Shown here: positions 1 through 15,190 of the stretch, piece by piece
How the letters are laid out: every line of letters begins with the position of its first letter
How positions within the stretch are numbered: the stretch's first letter is position 1
Assembly (NCBI RefSeq): GCF_037975245.1
Contig: NC_092576.1
Location: 23,065,611-23,129,610, forward strand
Length of the DNA stretch: 64,000 bases
Source: Apostichopus japonicus
Taxonomy: Eukaryota > Echinodermata > Holothuroidea > Aspidochirotida > Stichopodidae
Direction: 5' to 3'
The notes under the pieces: model-generated
Database searches by the model: none
Seen by the model: only the letters and a program-made list of their open reading frames with translations
What the model was told of the DNA's origin: nothing
Made by a program: the position numbers and the translations under genes

Positions 1-2387
1 GAAACTCAAAGTTTTTTCGTTCTTGATTGAACCATATTTGAAGTCAGATAGCAGTGCATAGTGTGTGAATGGGGAGGGGAGAGTGGGAGGAGGAGGGGCG
101 TTTTCCTTGATTTAATGGTTATTAATTACATATCATGTATGTATTAAGTAAAGCTATTATCGTTCATTTGAGCTGGGCAATGATTACAAATGATTTATTA
201 CAAAAACTAATAAGGATTTTCAGTAATGAAAACCACGTTCACCACTGTGCTGCATGGTGGGCATGTGCACGTATAGAACCCACTTTGATTTGAGGAGAGG
301 GGGGGAGGGGGTTTAAAGATTTGCCCGAAAATTTAACCAATAGAAAGAGCAAACTAGTGACGTTGCAAATTTGTATGCAATCGGACCTCTGCTGCATGAT
401 ATAACCATTGACTTTCATGAAAATATAGAGAGATCAGTTACTCACCAACAGCAGCCTACTGTATATATAGTGTGCTGTTCTAGCTATTCTGCGGGATGCC
501 CTTCTAACCCAACAAGTGGGATGGTTCTCCCACCACACCTGCCTGATCAGATTTGGTATGATAAAGCTTTCTGCTCTGCCAAAGCAAAACTGTTCATTAC
601 ACTTTTCAAAGAATATCGATACAGGGGTGATGTTTTGTTTATTTTTAAAATGTCCTCCTTTGTGACATTACAAATATATTATGATGTGGTTAAATGCAAC
701 GAATTCTTAAAAATTAAACCCTATTAGAAAGATCTGCTGTATGAGCACCATGCCGTAGCTACAAGTTTCATACAATCTAGCTGCTGTCATTGTGAACTGT
801 AGTCTGACTGAAAAGTAGCCTGCACTGCTGAAAGCTTTTCTTCTTGTTATGTGTAAACCAAATTCAGTAGCATGTGTCCTTGCTGTGAGCTTACACTCTA
901 AACTGTAGATTGTGTATACATTTTGAAAATGGATAGAATTTGTTCAGTATGACAGATACAAGCAGGTAATTTTCAGTGTTAGTTAGTTTAGTGTAGGCAT
1001 GCTAACTTTAAGTGCAAAACAGCAGGTATTTCAATTTGACACAATTTCTTTTAGCATTTATTTTGTAACATGCCTAAGAATTGACTCTTGTGCAATTTGC
1101 TTGAACCAATTTAAAGTTTTCATAAAGTATGTACTTTGAATCCAACATATAGTGACCAATAAAGTAACTGATAGGGACCGCTCATATTTTCCCTCCAATT
1201 TATATGAATTATGCCTGACACACCTACAGAATGTACATACCACATTGAATACTGCACCAGTTCTTGGATACAAGAAGGAGGGGGGGGGGTGGTTGTATTT
1301 ACTTGACTTTCACACTTTTTCCAAGTCAACATACAATACCAACAAAATTGCAATTGAGTCTAAGCTCTATGATCATATTTGGAATAGCGCTACTGTATAT
1401 CAAGCATTGTATTTATTTATTATTATATAAGTTGAATAACTGGAGTCTGCAAGACAGGACACTGACAAAATATATCCTAGAGACTAGTGTGAAACAAATT
1501 TGACCAATGAACCTAACTGTTTCAAACAAAACTTATCCAAAATCAAAGTTGGTATAAATGAAAACCGCGAGATAATACTTCAATTCTAATTTTGTGCCTG
1601 TTCAACACTTTTGAGGTAAACAGTACTGCAAGACCATTCAAAACTTTTTCAGCAAAGGAGCAACCTTTCCTCTGCTATTAGTATTATATTTCCATGTGTA
1701 CTGTGAATCTGTGACTGTGAAACAAGCCAGAAGCCTCCAAAATGTTAGCAGCTTTCAGTTCATTGAACAATAAACAAGAGACAGACAGAACATTGGGCAC
1801 ACTGTCCTTTTTGTTACACCTATGACCTTGATGAGGGCTCTTATCAGGGAGTTGTTAATGGAACAACTCACTGGTATTATCAAGCTGTGCAATGCATACC
1901 TGAGAGATATCAATGGCATCTCACTGCATGTATACTCCACTGTTGAATCAGGGAGTTGTTGTTCCATAACAACTCCCTGGTTGAATGTACATGCGCTACA
2001 TTTGTACACAGGTATTGTATGTACAGTACAGCTACCTGCAGTGTAGGGATGAACTATATACTGTATAAACAGTTTCAAGTCTGGGCTACTTTTATATACA
2101 CAAACAATAGGCTCAATAGCAATTGTTACCTTGTTGCTAGCATAGTGGTCAAGAACAGAACACAATGTACAGAAAAAATATAATTACTAGACAAAAAGTA
2201 ATTTGAATGGGAATATTGAAAAAACCCAATGAAGTATGATTTACCTAAGTTTAATACATTTGTCTATTTGGTTCCTGGGAAACGCATTCCCAAAAGTGTG
2301 ATAGAATTATTGGAACACGACATCTACATGCTACCAAATAGCCGTTACAGGCCATGAGACCGAAGGGCAGCAAGACTGAAGGTCTAC
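1..2387. other. Left flank without a supportable gene
   Basis: AT-rich sequence with several open frames of 70-136 codons on both strands (for example 371-727 plus and 1755-2165 minus). None shows a recognisable domain, a codon pattern or a clear splice context, so no gene is called. The stretch could be intron or 3' UTR of a gene further left. The visible structures are a purine-rich patch at about 70-100, G-runs near 300 and 1280, and a perfect hairpin at 1949-1979 that is listed separately. Confidence 0.5.
1949..1979. repeat. Perfect 12-bp inverted repeat (hairpin)
   Basis: CAGGGAGTTGTT at 1949-1960 is followed by a 7-nt spacer and its exact reverse complement AACAACTCCCTG at 1968-1979. 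A related word, GGGAGTTGTT, lies about 100 bp upstream near 1848 with GGAACAACTC after it, so the arms look duplicated. It may be the end of a small foldback element. Confidence 0.8.
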
Positions 2388-3259
2388 ATGATTATCACAT
2401 ACCAGGACTACAACATGAAATCGGTACCCAACACACTATACTATATACTGTACTGTATGTACTGTACTGTATATACTCAGAATAGGCCTTATGTAAGGTC
2501 TGCTGGTTTTATTTTAGCCCAGACATAGACATTAACTTGAGTTGTCACTTGAAATTTTCACATACCCAGGACTACAACATGAAATCGGTACCCAACACAC
2601 AATACTATATACTGTATATAGTGTACTGTATGTACTGTACTGGTATATACTAAGAATAGGCCTAATGTAAGGTCTGCTGGTTTTTTCTGTGAAAAATGAA
2701 GTGAAAATTGGAAATTTTAATTCAAAGACTTTGCTTTCAATACAAAACACATGTATATTTAAGCTCAGACAAAGACATTAACTTGAGTTGTCACTTGAAA
2801 TTATCACATATCATGACTTCAAAATGAAATCAGTACCCAACACACTATACTATATACTGTATATACTGTACTGTATGTACTGTACTGTATATACTAAGAA
2901 TAGGCCTTATGTAAGGTGTGCTATTTTTTCGTGTGAAATATGAAATAATAAATTGGAAACTTTTAATTCAAAGACTTGCTTTCAATACAAAACATTAACT
3001 TGAGTTGTCACTTCAAATTAACACATAAAATGACTTCAAAATGAAATCAGTACCCAACACACCATACTATATACTGTATATATTGTACTGTATGTACTGT
3101 ACTGTATATACTAAGAATAGGCCTTATGTAAGGTGTGCTATTTTTTCGTGTGAAATATGAAGTGAAAATTGGAAAATTTTAATTCAAAGACTTGCTTTCA
3201 ATACAAAACATTAACTTGAGTTGTCACTTGAAATTAACACATACCATGACTTTAAAATG

Positions 3260-6200
3260 AAATCAGTACCCAACACACTATACTATATACTGTATACACT
3301 GTACTGTATGTACTGTACTGTAGAATAGGCCTAATGTAAGGTCTGCTAGTTTTTTCTGTGAAATATGAAGTGAAAATTTGAAAATTTGAATTCAAACACT
3401 TGCATTCAATACAAAAGACATGTATATTTAAGCCCAGACATAGACATTAACTTGAATTGTCACTTCAAATTAACACATACCATGACTTCAAAATGAAATC
3501 AGTACCCAACACACTATACTATATACTGTATATACTGTACTGTATGTACTGTACTGTATATACTAAGAATAGGCCTAATGTAAGGTCTGCTAGTCTTTTC
3601 TGTAAAATATGAAGTGAAAATTTGAATTCAAACACTTGCATTCAATACAAAACACATGTATATTTAAGCTCAGACATAGACATTAACTTGAGTTGTCACT
3701 TGAAATTATCACATACCATGACTTCAAAATGAAATCAGTACCCAACACACTATACTATATACTGTATATACTGTACTGTATGTACTGTACTGTATATACT
3801 AAGAATAGGCCTAATGTAAGGTCTGCTGGTTTTTTCTGTGAAATATGAAGTGAAAATTTGAAAATTTTAATTCAAAGACTTGCTTTCAATACAAAACACA
3901 TGTATATTTAAGCCCAGACATAGACATTAACTTGAGTTGTCACTTGAAATTATCACATACCATGACTTCAAAATGAAATCAGTACCCAACACACTATACT
4001 ATATACTGTATATACTGTACTGTATGTACTCTACTGTATATACTAAGAATAGGCCTAATGTAAGGTCAGCTAGATTTTTTCTGTGAAATATGAAGTGAAA
4101 ATTTGAAACTTTGAATTCAAAGACTTGCTTTCAATACAAAACACATGTATATTTAAGCTCAGACAAAGACATTAACTTGAGTTGTCACTTGAAATTATCA
4201 CATACCATGACTTCAAAATGAAATCAGTTCCCAACACACTATACTATATACTGTATATACTGTACTGTATGTACTGTACTTTACTGTATAAACTAAGAAT
4301 AGGCCTTATGTAAGGTGTGCTATTTTTTCGTGTAAAATATGAAATAAAATATTGGAAAATTTTAATTCAAAGTCTTGCTTTCAATACAAAACACATGTAT
4401 ATTTAAGCCCAGACAAAGACATTAACTTGAGTTGTCACTTCAAATTAACACATACCATGACTTCAAAATGAAATCAGTACCCAACACACTATACTATATA
4501 CTGTATATACTGTACTGTATGTACTGTACTGTATATACTAAGAATAGGCCTAATGTAAGGTCAGCTAGTTTTTTTCTGTGAAATATGAAGTGAAAATTTG
4601 AAAATTTGAATTCAAAGACTTGCTTTCAATACAAAACACATGTATATTAAACCTCAGACAAAGACATTAACTTGAGTTGTCACTTGAAATTATCACATAC
4701 CATGACTTCAAAATGAAATCAGTACCCAACACACTATACTATATACTGTATATACTGTACTGTATGTACTGTACTGTATATACTAAGAATAGGCCTTATG
4801 TAAGGTGTGCTATTTTTTCGTGTGAAATATGAAATAAAAAATTGGAAACTTTTAATTCAAAGACTTGCTTTCAATACAAAACATTAACTTGAGTTGTCAC
4901 TTGAAATTAACACATACAATGACTTCAAAATGAAACCAGTACCCAACACACCATACTATATACTGTATATATTGTACTGTATGTACTGTACTGTATATAC
5001 TAAGAATAGGCCTTATGTAAGGTGTGCTATTTTTTCGTGTGAAATATGAAGTGAAAATTGGAAAATTTTAATTCAAAGACTTGCTTTCAATACAAAACAT
5101 TAACTTGAGTTGTCACTTGAAATTAACACATACCATGACTTCAAAATGAAATCAGTACCCAACACACTATACTATATACTGTATACACTGTACTGTATGT
5201 ACTGTACTGTAGAATAGGCCTAATGTAAGGTCTGCTAGTTTTTTCTGTGAAATATGAAGTGAAAATTTGAATTCAAAGACTTGCATTCAATACAAAACAC
5301 ATGTATATTTAAGCCCAGACATAGACATTAACTTGAGTTGTCACTTGAAATTAACACATACCATGACTTCAAAATGAAATCAGTACCCAACACACTATAC
5401 TATATACTGTATATACTGTACTGTATGTACTGTACTGTATATACTAAGAATAGGCCTTATGTAAGGTGTGCTATTTTTTCGTGTGAAATATGAAATAAAA
5501 AATTGGAAACTTTTAATTCAAAGACTTGCTTTCAATACAAAACATTAACTTGAGTTGTCACTTGAAATTAACACATACAATGACTTCAAAATGAAATCAG
5601 TACCCAACACACCATACTATATACTGTATATATTGTACTGTATGTACTGTACTGTATATACTAAGAATAGGCCTTATGTAAGGTGTGCTATTTTTTCGTG
5701 TGAAATATGAAGTGAAAATTGGAAAATTTTAATTCAAAGACTTGCTTTCAATACAAAACATTAACTTGAGTTGTCACTTGAAATTAACACATACCATGAC
5801 TTCAAAATGAAATCAGTACCCAACACACTATACTATATACTGTATACACTGTACTGTATGTACTGTACTGTAGAATAGGCCTAATGTAAGGTCTGCAAGT
5901 TTTTTCTGTGAAATATGAAGTGAAAATTTGAAAATTTGAATTCAAAGACTTGCATTCAATACAAAAGACATGTATATTTAAGCCCAGACATAGACATTAA
6001 CTTGAGTTGTCACTTCAAATTAACACATACCATGACTTCAAAATGAAATCAGTACCCAACACACTATACTATATACTGTATATACTGTCCTGTATGTACT
6101 GTACTGTATATACTAAGAATAGGCCTAATGTAAGGTCTGCTAGTTTTTTCTGTGAAATATGAAGTGAAAATTGGAAAATTTGAATTCAAACACTTGCATT

Positions 6201-6640
6201 CAATACAAAACACATGTATATTTAAGCCCAGACATAGACATTACTTGAGTTGTCACTTGAAATTATCACATACCATGACTTCAAAATGAAATCAGTACCC
6301 GACACACTATACTATATACTGTATATACTGTACTGTATGTACTGTACTGTATATACTAAGAATAGGCCTAATGTAAGGTCTGCTGGTTTTTTCTGTGAAA
6401 TATGAAGTGAAAATTTGAAAATTTTAATTCAAAGACTTGCTTTCAATACAAAACACATGTATATTTAAGCCCAGACATAAACATTAACTTGAGTTGTCAC
6501 TTCAAATTAACACATACCATGACTTCAAAATGAAATCAGTACCCAACACACTATACTATATACTGTATGTACTGTACTGTACTGTATATACTAAGAATAG
6601 GCCTAATGTAAGGTCAGCTAGTTTTTTTCTGTGAAATATG
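3260..6640. repeat. Satellite I higher-order repeat 1, copy 1 (17-monomer register)
   Basis: This block recurs at about 7255-10620 with an offset of 3987-3995 bp. Private variants are shared: a CTTGAATTGT change (3451 and 7446), AACCAGTACC in place of ATCAGTACC (4934 and 8921), and CTGTCCTGTATG late in the block. The offset changes by about 8 bp after a small deletion near 7515. The match breaks near 6640/10620, where the next monomers carry different variants. Confidence 0.8.
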
Positions 6641-7254
6641 TAGTGAAAATTTGAAAATTTGAATTCAAAGACTTGCTTTCAATACAAAACACATGTATAT
6701 TTAAGCTCAGACAAAGACATTAACTTGAGTTGTCACTTGAAATTATCACATACCATGACTTCAAAATGAAATCAGTTCCCAACACACTATACTATATACT
6801 GTATATACTGTACTGTATGTACTGTACTTTACTGTATACACTAAGAATAGGCCTTATGTAAGGTGTGCTATTTTTTCGTGTGAAATATGAAATAAAATAT
6901 TGGAAAATTTTAATTCAAAGTCTTGCTTTCAATACAAAACACATGTATATTTAAGCCCAGACATAGACATTAACTTGAGTTGTCACTTCAAATTAACACA
7001 TACCATGACTTCAAAATGAAATCAGTACCCAACACACTATACTATATACTGTATATACTGTACTGTATGTACTGTACTGTATATACTAAGAATAGGCCTA
7101 ATGTAAGGTCTGCTAGTTTTTTCTGTAAAATATGAAGTGAAAATTTGAATTCAAACACTTGCATTCAATACAAAACACATGTATATTTAAGCTCAGACAT
7201 AGACATTAACTTGAGTTGTCACTTCAAATTAACACATACCATGACTTCAAAATG

Positions 7255-10200
7255 AAATCAGTACCCAACACACTATACTATATACTGTATACACTGTACT
7301 GTATGTACTGTACTGTAGAATAGGCCTAATGTAAGGTCTGCTAGTTTTTTCTGTGAAATATGAAGTGAAAATTTGAAAATTTGAATTCAAACACTTGCAT
7401 TCAATACAAAAGACATGTATATTTAAGCCCAGACATAGACATTAACTTGAATTGTCACTTCAAATTAACACATACCATGACTTCAAAATGAAATCAGTAC
7501 CCAACACACTATACTGTATATACTGTACTGTATGTACTGTACTGTATATACTAAGAATAGGCCTAATGTAAGGTCTGCTAGTTTTTTCTGTAAAATATGA
7601 AGTGAAAATTTGAATTCAAACACTTGCATTCAATACAAAACACATGTATATTTAAGCTCAGACATAGACATTAACTTGAGTTGTCACTTGAAATTATCAC
7701 ATACCATGACTTCAAAATGAAATCAGTACCCAACACACTATACTATATACTGTATATACTGTACTGTATGTACTGTACTGTATATACTAAGAATAGGCCT
7801 AATGTAAGGTCTGCTGGTTTTTTCTGTGAAATATGAAGTGAAAATTGAAAATTTTAATTCAAAGACTTGCTTTCAATACAAAACACATGTATATTTAAGC
7901 CCAGACATAGACATTAACTTGAGTTGTCACTTGAAATTATCACATACCATGACTTCAAAATGAAATCAGTACCCAACACACTATACTATATACTGTATAT
8001 ACTGTACTGTATGTACTGTACTGTATATACTAAGAATAGGCCTAATGTAAGGTCAGCTAGTTTTTTTCTGTGAAATATGAAGTGAAAATTTGAAACTTTG
8101 AATTCAAAGACTTGCTTTCAATACAAAACACATGTATATTTAAGGTCAGACAAAGACATTAACTTGAGTTGTCACTTGAAATTATCACATACCATGACTT
8201 CAAAATGAAATCAGTTCCCAACACACTATACTATATACTGTATATACTGTACTGTATGTACTGTACTTTACTGTATACACTAAGAATAGGCCTTATGTAA
8301 GGTGTGCTATTTTTTCGTGTAAAATATGAAATAAAATATTGGAAAATTTTAATTCAAAGTCTTGCTTTCAATACAAAACACATGTATATTTAAGCCCAGA
8401 CAAAGACATTAACTTGAGTTGTCACTTCAAATTAACACATACCATGACTTCAAAATGAAATCAGTACCCAACACACTATACTATATACTGTATATACTGT
8501 ACTGTATGTACTGTACTGTATATACTAAGAATAGGCCTAATGTAAGGTCAGCTAGTTTTTTTCTGTGAAATATGAAGTGAAAATTTGAAAATTTGAATTC
8601 AAAGACTTGCTTTCAATACAAAACACATGTATATTAAACCTCAGACAAAGACATTAACTTGAGTTGTCACTTGAAATTATCACATACCATGACTTCAAAA
8701 TGAAATCAGTACCCAACACACTATACTATATACTGTATATACTGTACTGTATGTACTGTACTGTATATACTAAGAATAGGCCTTATGTAAGGTGTGCTAT
8801 TTTTTCGTGTGAAATATGAAATAAAAAATTGGAAACTTTTAATTCAAAGACTTGCTTTCAATACAAAACATTAACTTGAGTTGTCACTTGAAATTAACAC
8901 ATACAATGACTTCAAAATGAAACCAGTACCCAACACACCATACTATATACTGTATATATTGTACTGTATGTACTGTACTGTATATACTAAGAATAGGCCT
9001 TATGTAAGGTGTGCTATTTTTTCGTGTGAAATATGAAGTGAAAATTGGAAAATTTTAATTCAAAGACTTGCTTTCAATACAAAACATTAACTTGAGTTGT
9101 CACTTGAAATTAACACATACCATGACTTCAAAATGAAATCAGTACCCAACACACTATACTATATACTGTATACACTGTACTGTATGTACTGTACTGTAGA
9201 ATAGGCCTAATGTAAGGTCTGCTAGTTTTTTCTGTGAAATATGAAGTGAAAATTTGAATTCAAAGACTTGCATTCAATACAAAACACATGTATATTTAAG
9301 CCCAGACATAGACATTAACTTGAGTTGTCACTTGAAATTAACACATACCATGACTTCAAAATGAAATCAGTACCCAACACACTATACTATATACTGTATA
9401 TACTGTACTGTATGTACTGTACTGTATATACTAAGAATAGGCCTTATGTAAGGTGTGCTATTTTTTCGTGTGAAATATGAAATAAAAAATTGGAAACTTT
9501 TAATTCAAAGACTTGCTTTCAATACAAAACATTAACTTGAGTTGTCACTTGAAATTAACACATACAATGACTTCAAAATGAAATCAGTACCCAACACACC
9601 ATACTATATACTGTATATATTGTACTGTATGTACTGTACTGTATATACTAAGAATAGGCCTTATGTAAGGTGTGCTATTTTTTCGTGTGAAATATGAAGT
9701 GAAAATTGGAAAATTTTAATTCAAAGACTTGCTTTCAATACAAAACATTAACTTGAGTTGTCACTTGAAATTAACACATACCATGACTTCAAAATGAAAT
9801 CAGTACCCAACACACTATACTATATACTGTATACACTGTACTGTATGTACTGTACTGTAGAATAGGCCTAATGTAAGGTCTGCAAGTTTTTTCTGTGAAA
9901 TATGAAGTGAAAATTTGAAAATTTGAATTCAAAGACTTGCATTCAATACAAAAGACATGTATATTTAAGCCCAGACATAGACATTAACTTGAGTTGTCAC
10001 TTCAAATTAACACATACCATGACTTCAAAATGAAATCAGTACCCAACACACTATACTATATACTGTATATACTGTCCTGTATGTACTGTACTGTATATAC
10101 TAAGAATAGGCCTAATGTAAGGTCTGCTAGTTTTTTCTGTGAAATATGAAGTGAAAATTGGAAAATTTGAATTCAAACACTTGCATTCAATACAAAACAC

Positions 10201-10620
10201 ATGTATATTTAAGCCCAGACATAGACATTACTTGAGTTGTCACTTGAAATTATCACATACCATGACTTCAAAATGAAATCAGTACCCGACACACTATACT
10301 ATATACTGTATATACTGTACTGTATGTACTGTACTGTATATACTAAGAATAGGCCTAATGTAAGGTCTGCTGGTTTTTTCTGTGAAATATGAAGTGAAAA
10401 TTTGAAAATTTTAATTCAAAGACTTGCTTTCAATACAAAACACATGTATATTTAAGCCCAGACATAAACATTAACTTGAGTTGTCACTTCAAATTAACAC
10501 ATACCATGACTTCAAAATGAAATCAGTACCCAACACACTATACTATATACTGTACTGTATGTACTGTACTGTATATACTAAGAATAGGCCTAATGTAAGG
10601 TCAGCTAGTTTTTTTCTGTG
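7255..10620. repeat. Satellite I higher-order repeat 1, copy 2
   Basis: Second copy of the block at 3260-6640, close to identical apart from the short deletion in the TACTG block near 7515. The anchor spacings of the two copies match monomer by monomer (216, 228, 217, 216, 236 and so on), which shows a recent segmental duplication inside the satellite. Confidence 0.8.
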
Positions 10621-11329
10621 AAATATGAAGTGAAAATTTGAAAATTTGAATTCAAAGACTTGCTTTCAATACAAAAGACATGTATATTTAAGCCCAGACA
10701 TAGACATTAACTTGAGTTGTCACTTGAAATTAACACATACCATGACTTCAAAATGAAATCAGTACCCAACACACTATACTATATACTGTATATACTGTAC
10801 TGTATGTACTGTACTGTATATACTAAGATAGGCCTAATGTAAGGTCAGCTAGTTTTTTTCTGTGAAATATGAAGTGAAAATTGGAAAATTTGAATTCAAA
10901 GACTTGCTTTCAATACAAAACACATGTATATTTAAGCCCAGACATAGACATTAACTTGAGTTGTCACTTGAAATTATCACATACCATGACTTCAAAATGA
11001 AATCAGTACCCAACACACTATACTATATACTGTATATACTGTACTGTATGTACTGTACTGTACTGTATATACTAAGAATAGGCCTTATGTAAGGTCTGCT
11101 AGTTTTTTTCTGTGAAATATGAAGTGAATTTGAAAATTTGAATTCAAAGACTTGCTTTCAATACAAAAGACATGTATATTTAAGCCCAGACAAAGACATT
11201 AACTTGAGTTGTCACTTGAAATTATCACATACCCTGACTTCAAAATGAAATCAGTACCCAACACACTATACTATATACTGTATATACTGTACTGTATGTA
11301 CTGTACTGTACTGTATATACTAAGAATAG

Positions 11330-12700
11330 GCCTAATGTAAGGTGTGCTATTTTTTCGTGTGAAATATGAAATAAAATATTGGAAAATTTGAATTCAAAGA
11401 CTTGCTTTCAATACAAAACACATGTTTATTTAAGCTCAGACAAAGACATTAACTTGAGTTGCCACTTGAAATTATCACATACCATGACTTCAAAATGAAA
11501 TCAGTACCCAACACACTATACTATATACTGTATATACTGTCCTGTATGTACTGTACTGTACTGTATATACTAAGAAAAGGCCTTATGTAAGGTCTGCTAG
11601 TTTTTTTCTGTGAAATATGAAGTGAAAATTTGAACATTTGAATTCAAAGACTTGCTTTCAATACAAAAGACATGTATATTTAAGCCCAGACATAGACATT
11701 AACTTGAGTTGTCACTTGAAATTATCACATACCATGACTTCAAAATGAAATCAGTACCCAACACACTATACTATATACTGTATATACTGTACTGTATGTA
11801 CTGTACTGTACTGTATATACTAAGAATAGGCCTTATGTAAGGTGTGCTATTTTTTCGTGTGAAATATGAAATAAAATATTGGAAAATTTGAATTCAAAGA
11901 CTTGCTTTCAATACAAAACACATGTATATTTAAGCTCAGACAAAGACATTAACTTGAGTTGTCACTTGAAATTATCACATACCATGACTTCAAAATGAAA
12001 TCAGTACCCAACACACTATACTATATACTGTATATAGTGTACTGTATGTACTGTACTGTATATACTAAGAATAGGCCTTATGTAAGGTCTGCTAGTTTTT
12101 TTCTGTGAAATATGAAGTGAAAATTTGAAAATTTTAATTCAAAGACTTGCTTTCAATACAAAAGAAATGTTTATTTAAGCCCAGACATAGACATTAACTT
12201 GAGTTGTCACTTGAAATTATCACATACCATGACTTCAAAATGAAATCAGTACCCAACACACTATACTATATACTGTATATACTGTACTGTATGTACTGTA
12301 CTGTATATACTAAGAATAGGCCTAATGTAAGGTCAGCTAGTTTTTTTCTCTAAAATATGAAGTGAAAATTGGAAAATTTGAATTCAAAGACTTGCTTTCA
12401 ATACAAAACACATGTATATTTAAGCTCAGACAAAGACATTAACTTGAGTTGTCACTTGAAATTATCACATACCATGACTTCAAAATGAAATCAGTACCCA
12501 ACACACTATACTATATACTGTATATACTGTACTGTATGTACTGTACTGTACTGTATATACTAAGAATAGGCCTTATGTAAGGTGTGCTATTTTTTCGTGT
12601 AAAATATGAAATAAAATATTGGAAAATTTGAATTCAAAGTCTTGCTTTCAATACAAAACACATGTATATTTAAGCCCAGACATAAACATTAAATTTAGTT
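11330..12700. repeat. Satellite I higher-order repeat 2, copy 1 (10-monomer register)
   Basis: Shares private variants with 13820-15190 at a constant offset of 2489 bp: CTGTCCTGTATG followed by AAGAAAAGGCC (11540 and 14029), TATATAGTGTACTG (12031 and 14520), and TTTCTCT in place of TTTCTGT (12345 and 14834). Confidence 0.8.
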
Positions 12701-13819
12701 GTCACTTCAAATTAACACATACCATGACTTCAAAATGAAATCAGTACCCAACACACTATACTATATACTGTATATACTGTACTGTATGTACTGTACTGTA
12801 TGTACTGTACTGTATATACTAAGAATAGGCCTTATGTAAGGTCAGCTAGTTTTTTTCTGTGAAATATGAAGTGAAAATTGGAAAATTTGAATTCAAAGAC
12901 TTGCTTTCAATACAAAAGAAATGTATATTTAAGCCCAGACATAGACATTAACTTGAGTTGTCACTTGAAATTATCACATACCATGACTTCAAAATGAAAT
13001 CAGTACCCACCACACTATACTATATACTGTATATACTGTACTGTATGTACTGTACTGTACTGTATATACTAAGAATAGGCCTTATGTAAGGTCTGCTAGT
13101 TTTTTACTATGAAATATGAAGTGAAAATTTGAAAATTTTAATTCAAAGACTTGCTTTCAATACAAAAGACATGTATATTTAAGCCCAGACATAGACATTA
13201 ACTTGAGTTGTCACTTCAAATTAACACATACCATGACTTCAAAATGAAATCAGTACCCAACACACTATACTATATACTGTATATACTGTACTGTATGTAC
13301 TGTACTGTATATACTAAGAATAGGCCTTATGTAAGGTGTGCTATTTTTTCGTGTGAAATATGAAATAAAATATTGGAAAATTTTAATTCAAAGACTTGCT
13401 TTCAATACAAAAGACATGTATATTTAAGCCCAGACATAAACAGTAACTTGAGTTGTCACTTCAAATTAACACATACCATGACTTCAAAATGAAATCAGTA
13501 CCCAACACACTATACTATATACTGTATATACTGTACTGTATGTACTGTACTGTATATACTAAGAATAGGCCTAATGTAAGGTCAGCTAGTTTTTTTCTGT
13601 GAAATATGAAGTGAAAATTGGAAAATTTGAATTCAAAGACTTGCTTTCAATACAAAACACATGTATATTTAAGCTCAGACAAAGACATTAACTTGAGTTG
13701 TCACTTGAAATTATCACATACCATGACTTCAAAATGAAATCAGTACCCAACACACTATACTATATACTGTATATACTGTACTGTATGTACTGTACTGTAC
13801 TGTATATACTAAGAATAGG

Positions 13820-15190
13820 CCTTATGTAAGGTGTGCTATTTTTTCGTGTGAAATATGAAATAAAATATTGGAAAATTTGAATTCAAAGACTTGCTTTCAA
13901 TACAAAACACATGTTTATTTAAGCTCAGACAAAGACATTAACTTGAGTTGTCACTTGAAATTATCACATACCATGACTTCAAAATGAAATCAGTACCCAA
14001 CACACTATACTATATACTGTATATACTGTCCTGTATGTACTGTACTGTACTGTATATACTAAGAAAAGGCCTTATGTAAGGTCTGCTAGTTTTTTTCTGT
14101 GAAATATGAAGTGAAAATTTGAAAATTTTAATTCAAAGACTTGCTTTCAATACAAAAGACATGTATATTTAAGCCCAGACATAGACATTAACTTGAGTTG
14201 TCACTTGAAATTATCACATACCATGACTTCAAAATGAAATCAGTACCCAACACACTATACTATATACTGTATATACTGTACTGTATGTACTGTACTGTAC
14301 TGTATATACTAAGAATAGGCCTTATGTAAGGTGTGCTATTTTTTCGTGTGAAATATGAAATAAAATATTGGAAAATTTGAATTCAAAGACTTGCTTTCAA
14401 TACAAAACACATGTATATTTAAGCTCAGACAAAGACATTAACTTGAGTTGTCACTTGAAATTATCACATACCATGACTTCAAAATGAAATCAGTACCCAA
14501 CACACTATACTATATACTGTATATAGTGTACTGTATGTACTGTACTGTATATACTAAGAATAGGCCTTATGTAAGGTCTGCTAGTTTTTTTCTGTGAAAT
14601 ATGAAGTGAAAATTTGAAAATTTTAATTCAAAGACTTGCTTTCAATACAAAAGAAATGTATATTTAAGCCCAGACATAGACATTAACTTGAGTTGTCACT
14701 TGAAATTATCACATACCATGACTTCAAAATGAAATCAGTACCCAACACACTATACTATATACTGTATATACTGTACTGTATGTACTGTACTGTATATACT
14801 AAGAATAGGCCTAATGTAAGGTCAGCTAGTTTTTTTCTCTGAAATATGAAGTGAAAATTGGAAAATTTGAATTCAAAGACTTGCTTTCAATACAAAACAC
14901 ATGTATATTTAAGCTCAGACAAAGACATTAACTTGAGTTGTCACTTGAAATTATCACATACCATGACTTCAAAATGAAATCAGTACCCAACACACTATAC
15001 TATATACTGTATATACTGTACTGTATGTACTGTACTGTACTGTATATACTAAGAATAGGCCTTATGTAAGGTGTGCTATTTTTTCGTGTGAAATATGAAA
15101 TAAAATATTGGAAAATTTTAATTCAAAGTCTTGCTTTCAATACAAAACACATGTATATTTAAGCCCAGACATAAACATTAAATTGAGTTG
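13820..15190. repeat. Satellite I higher-order repeat 2, copy 2
   Basis: Second copy of 11330-12700. The first copy is followed by an extra TGTACTGTACTGTA insertion near 12790 that is absent here, so the copies have diverged by slippage in the TACTG block. Confidence 0.78.

Noticed and set aside
1755-2165. 136-codon minus-strand ORF
   Set aside because: No recognisable domain, high Cys/Ser without pattern, and it overlaps the hairpin at 1949-1979. Kept as a mention in the left-flank entry only.
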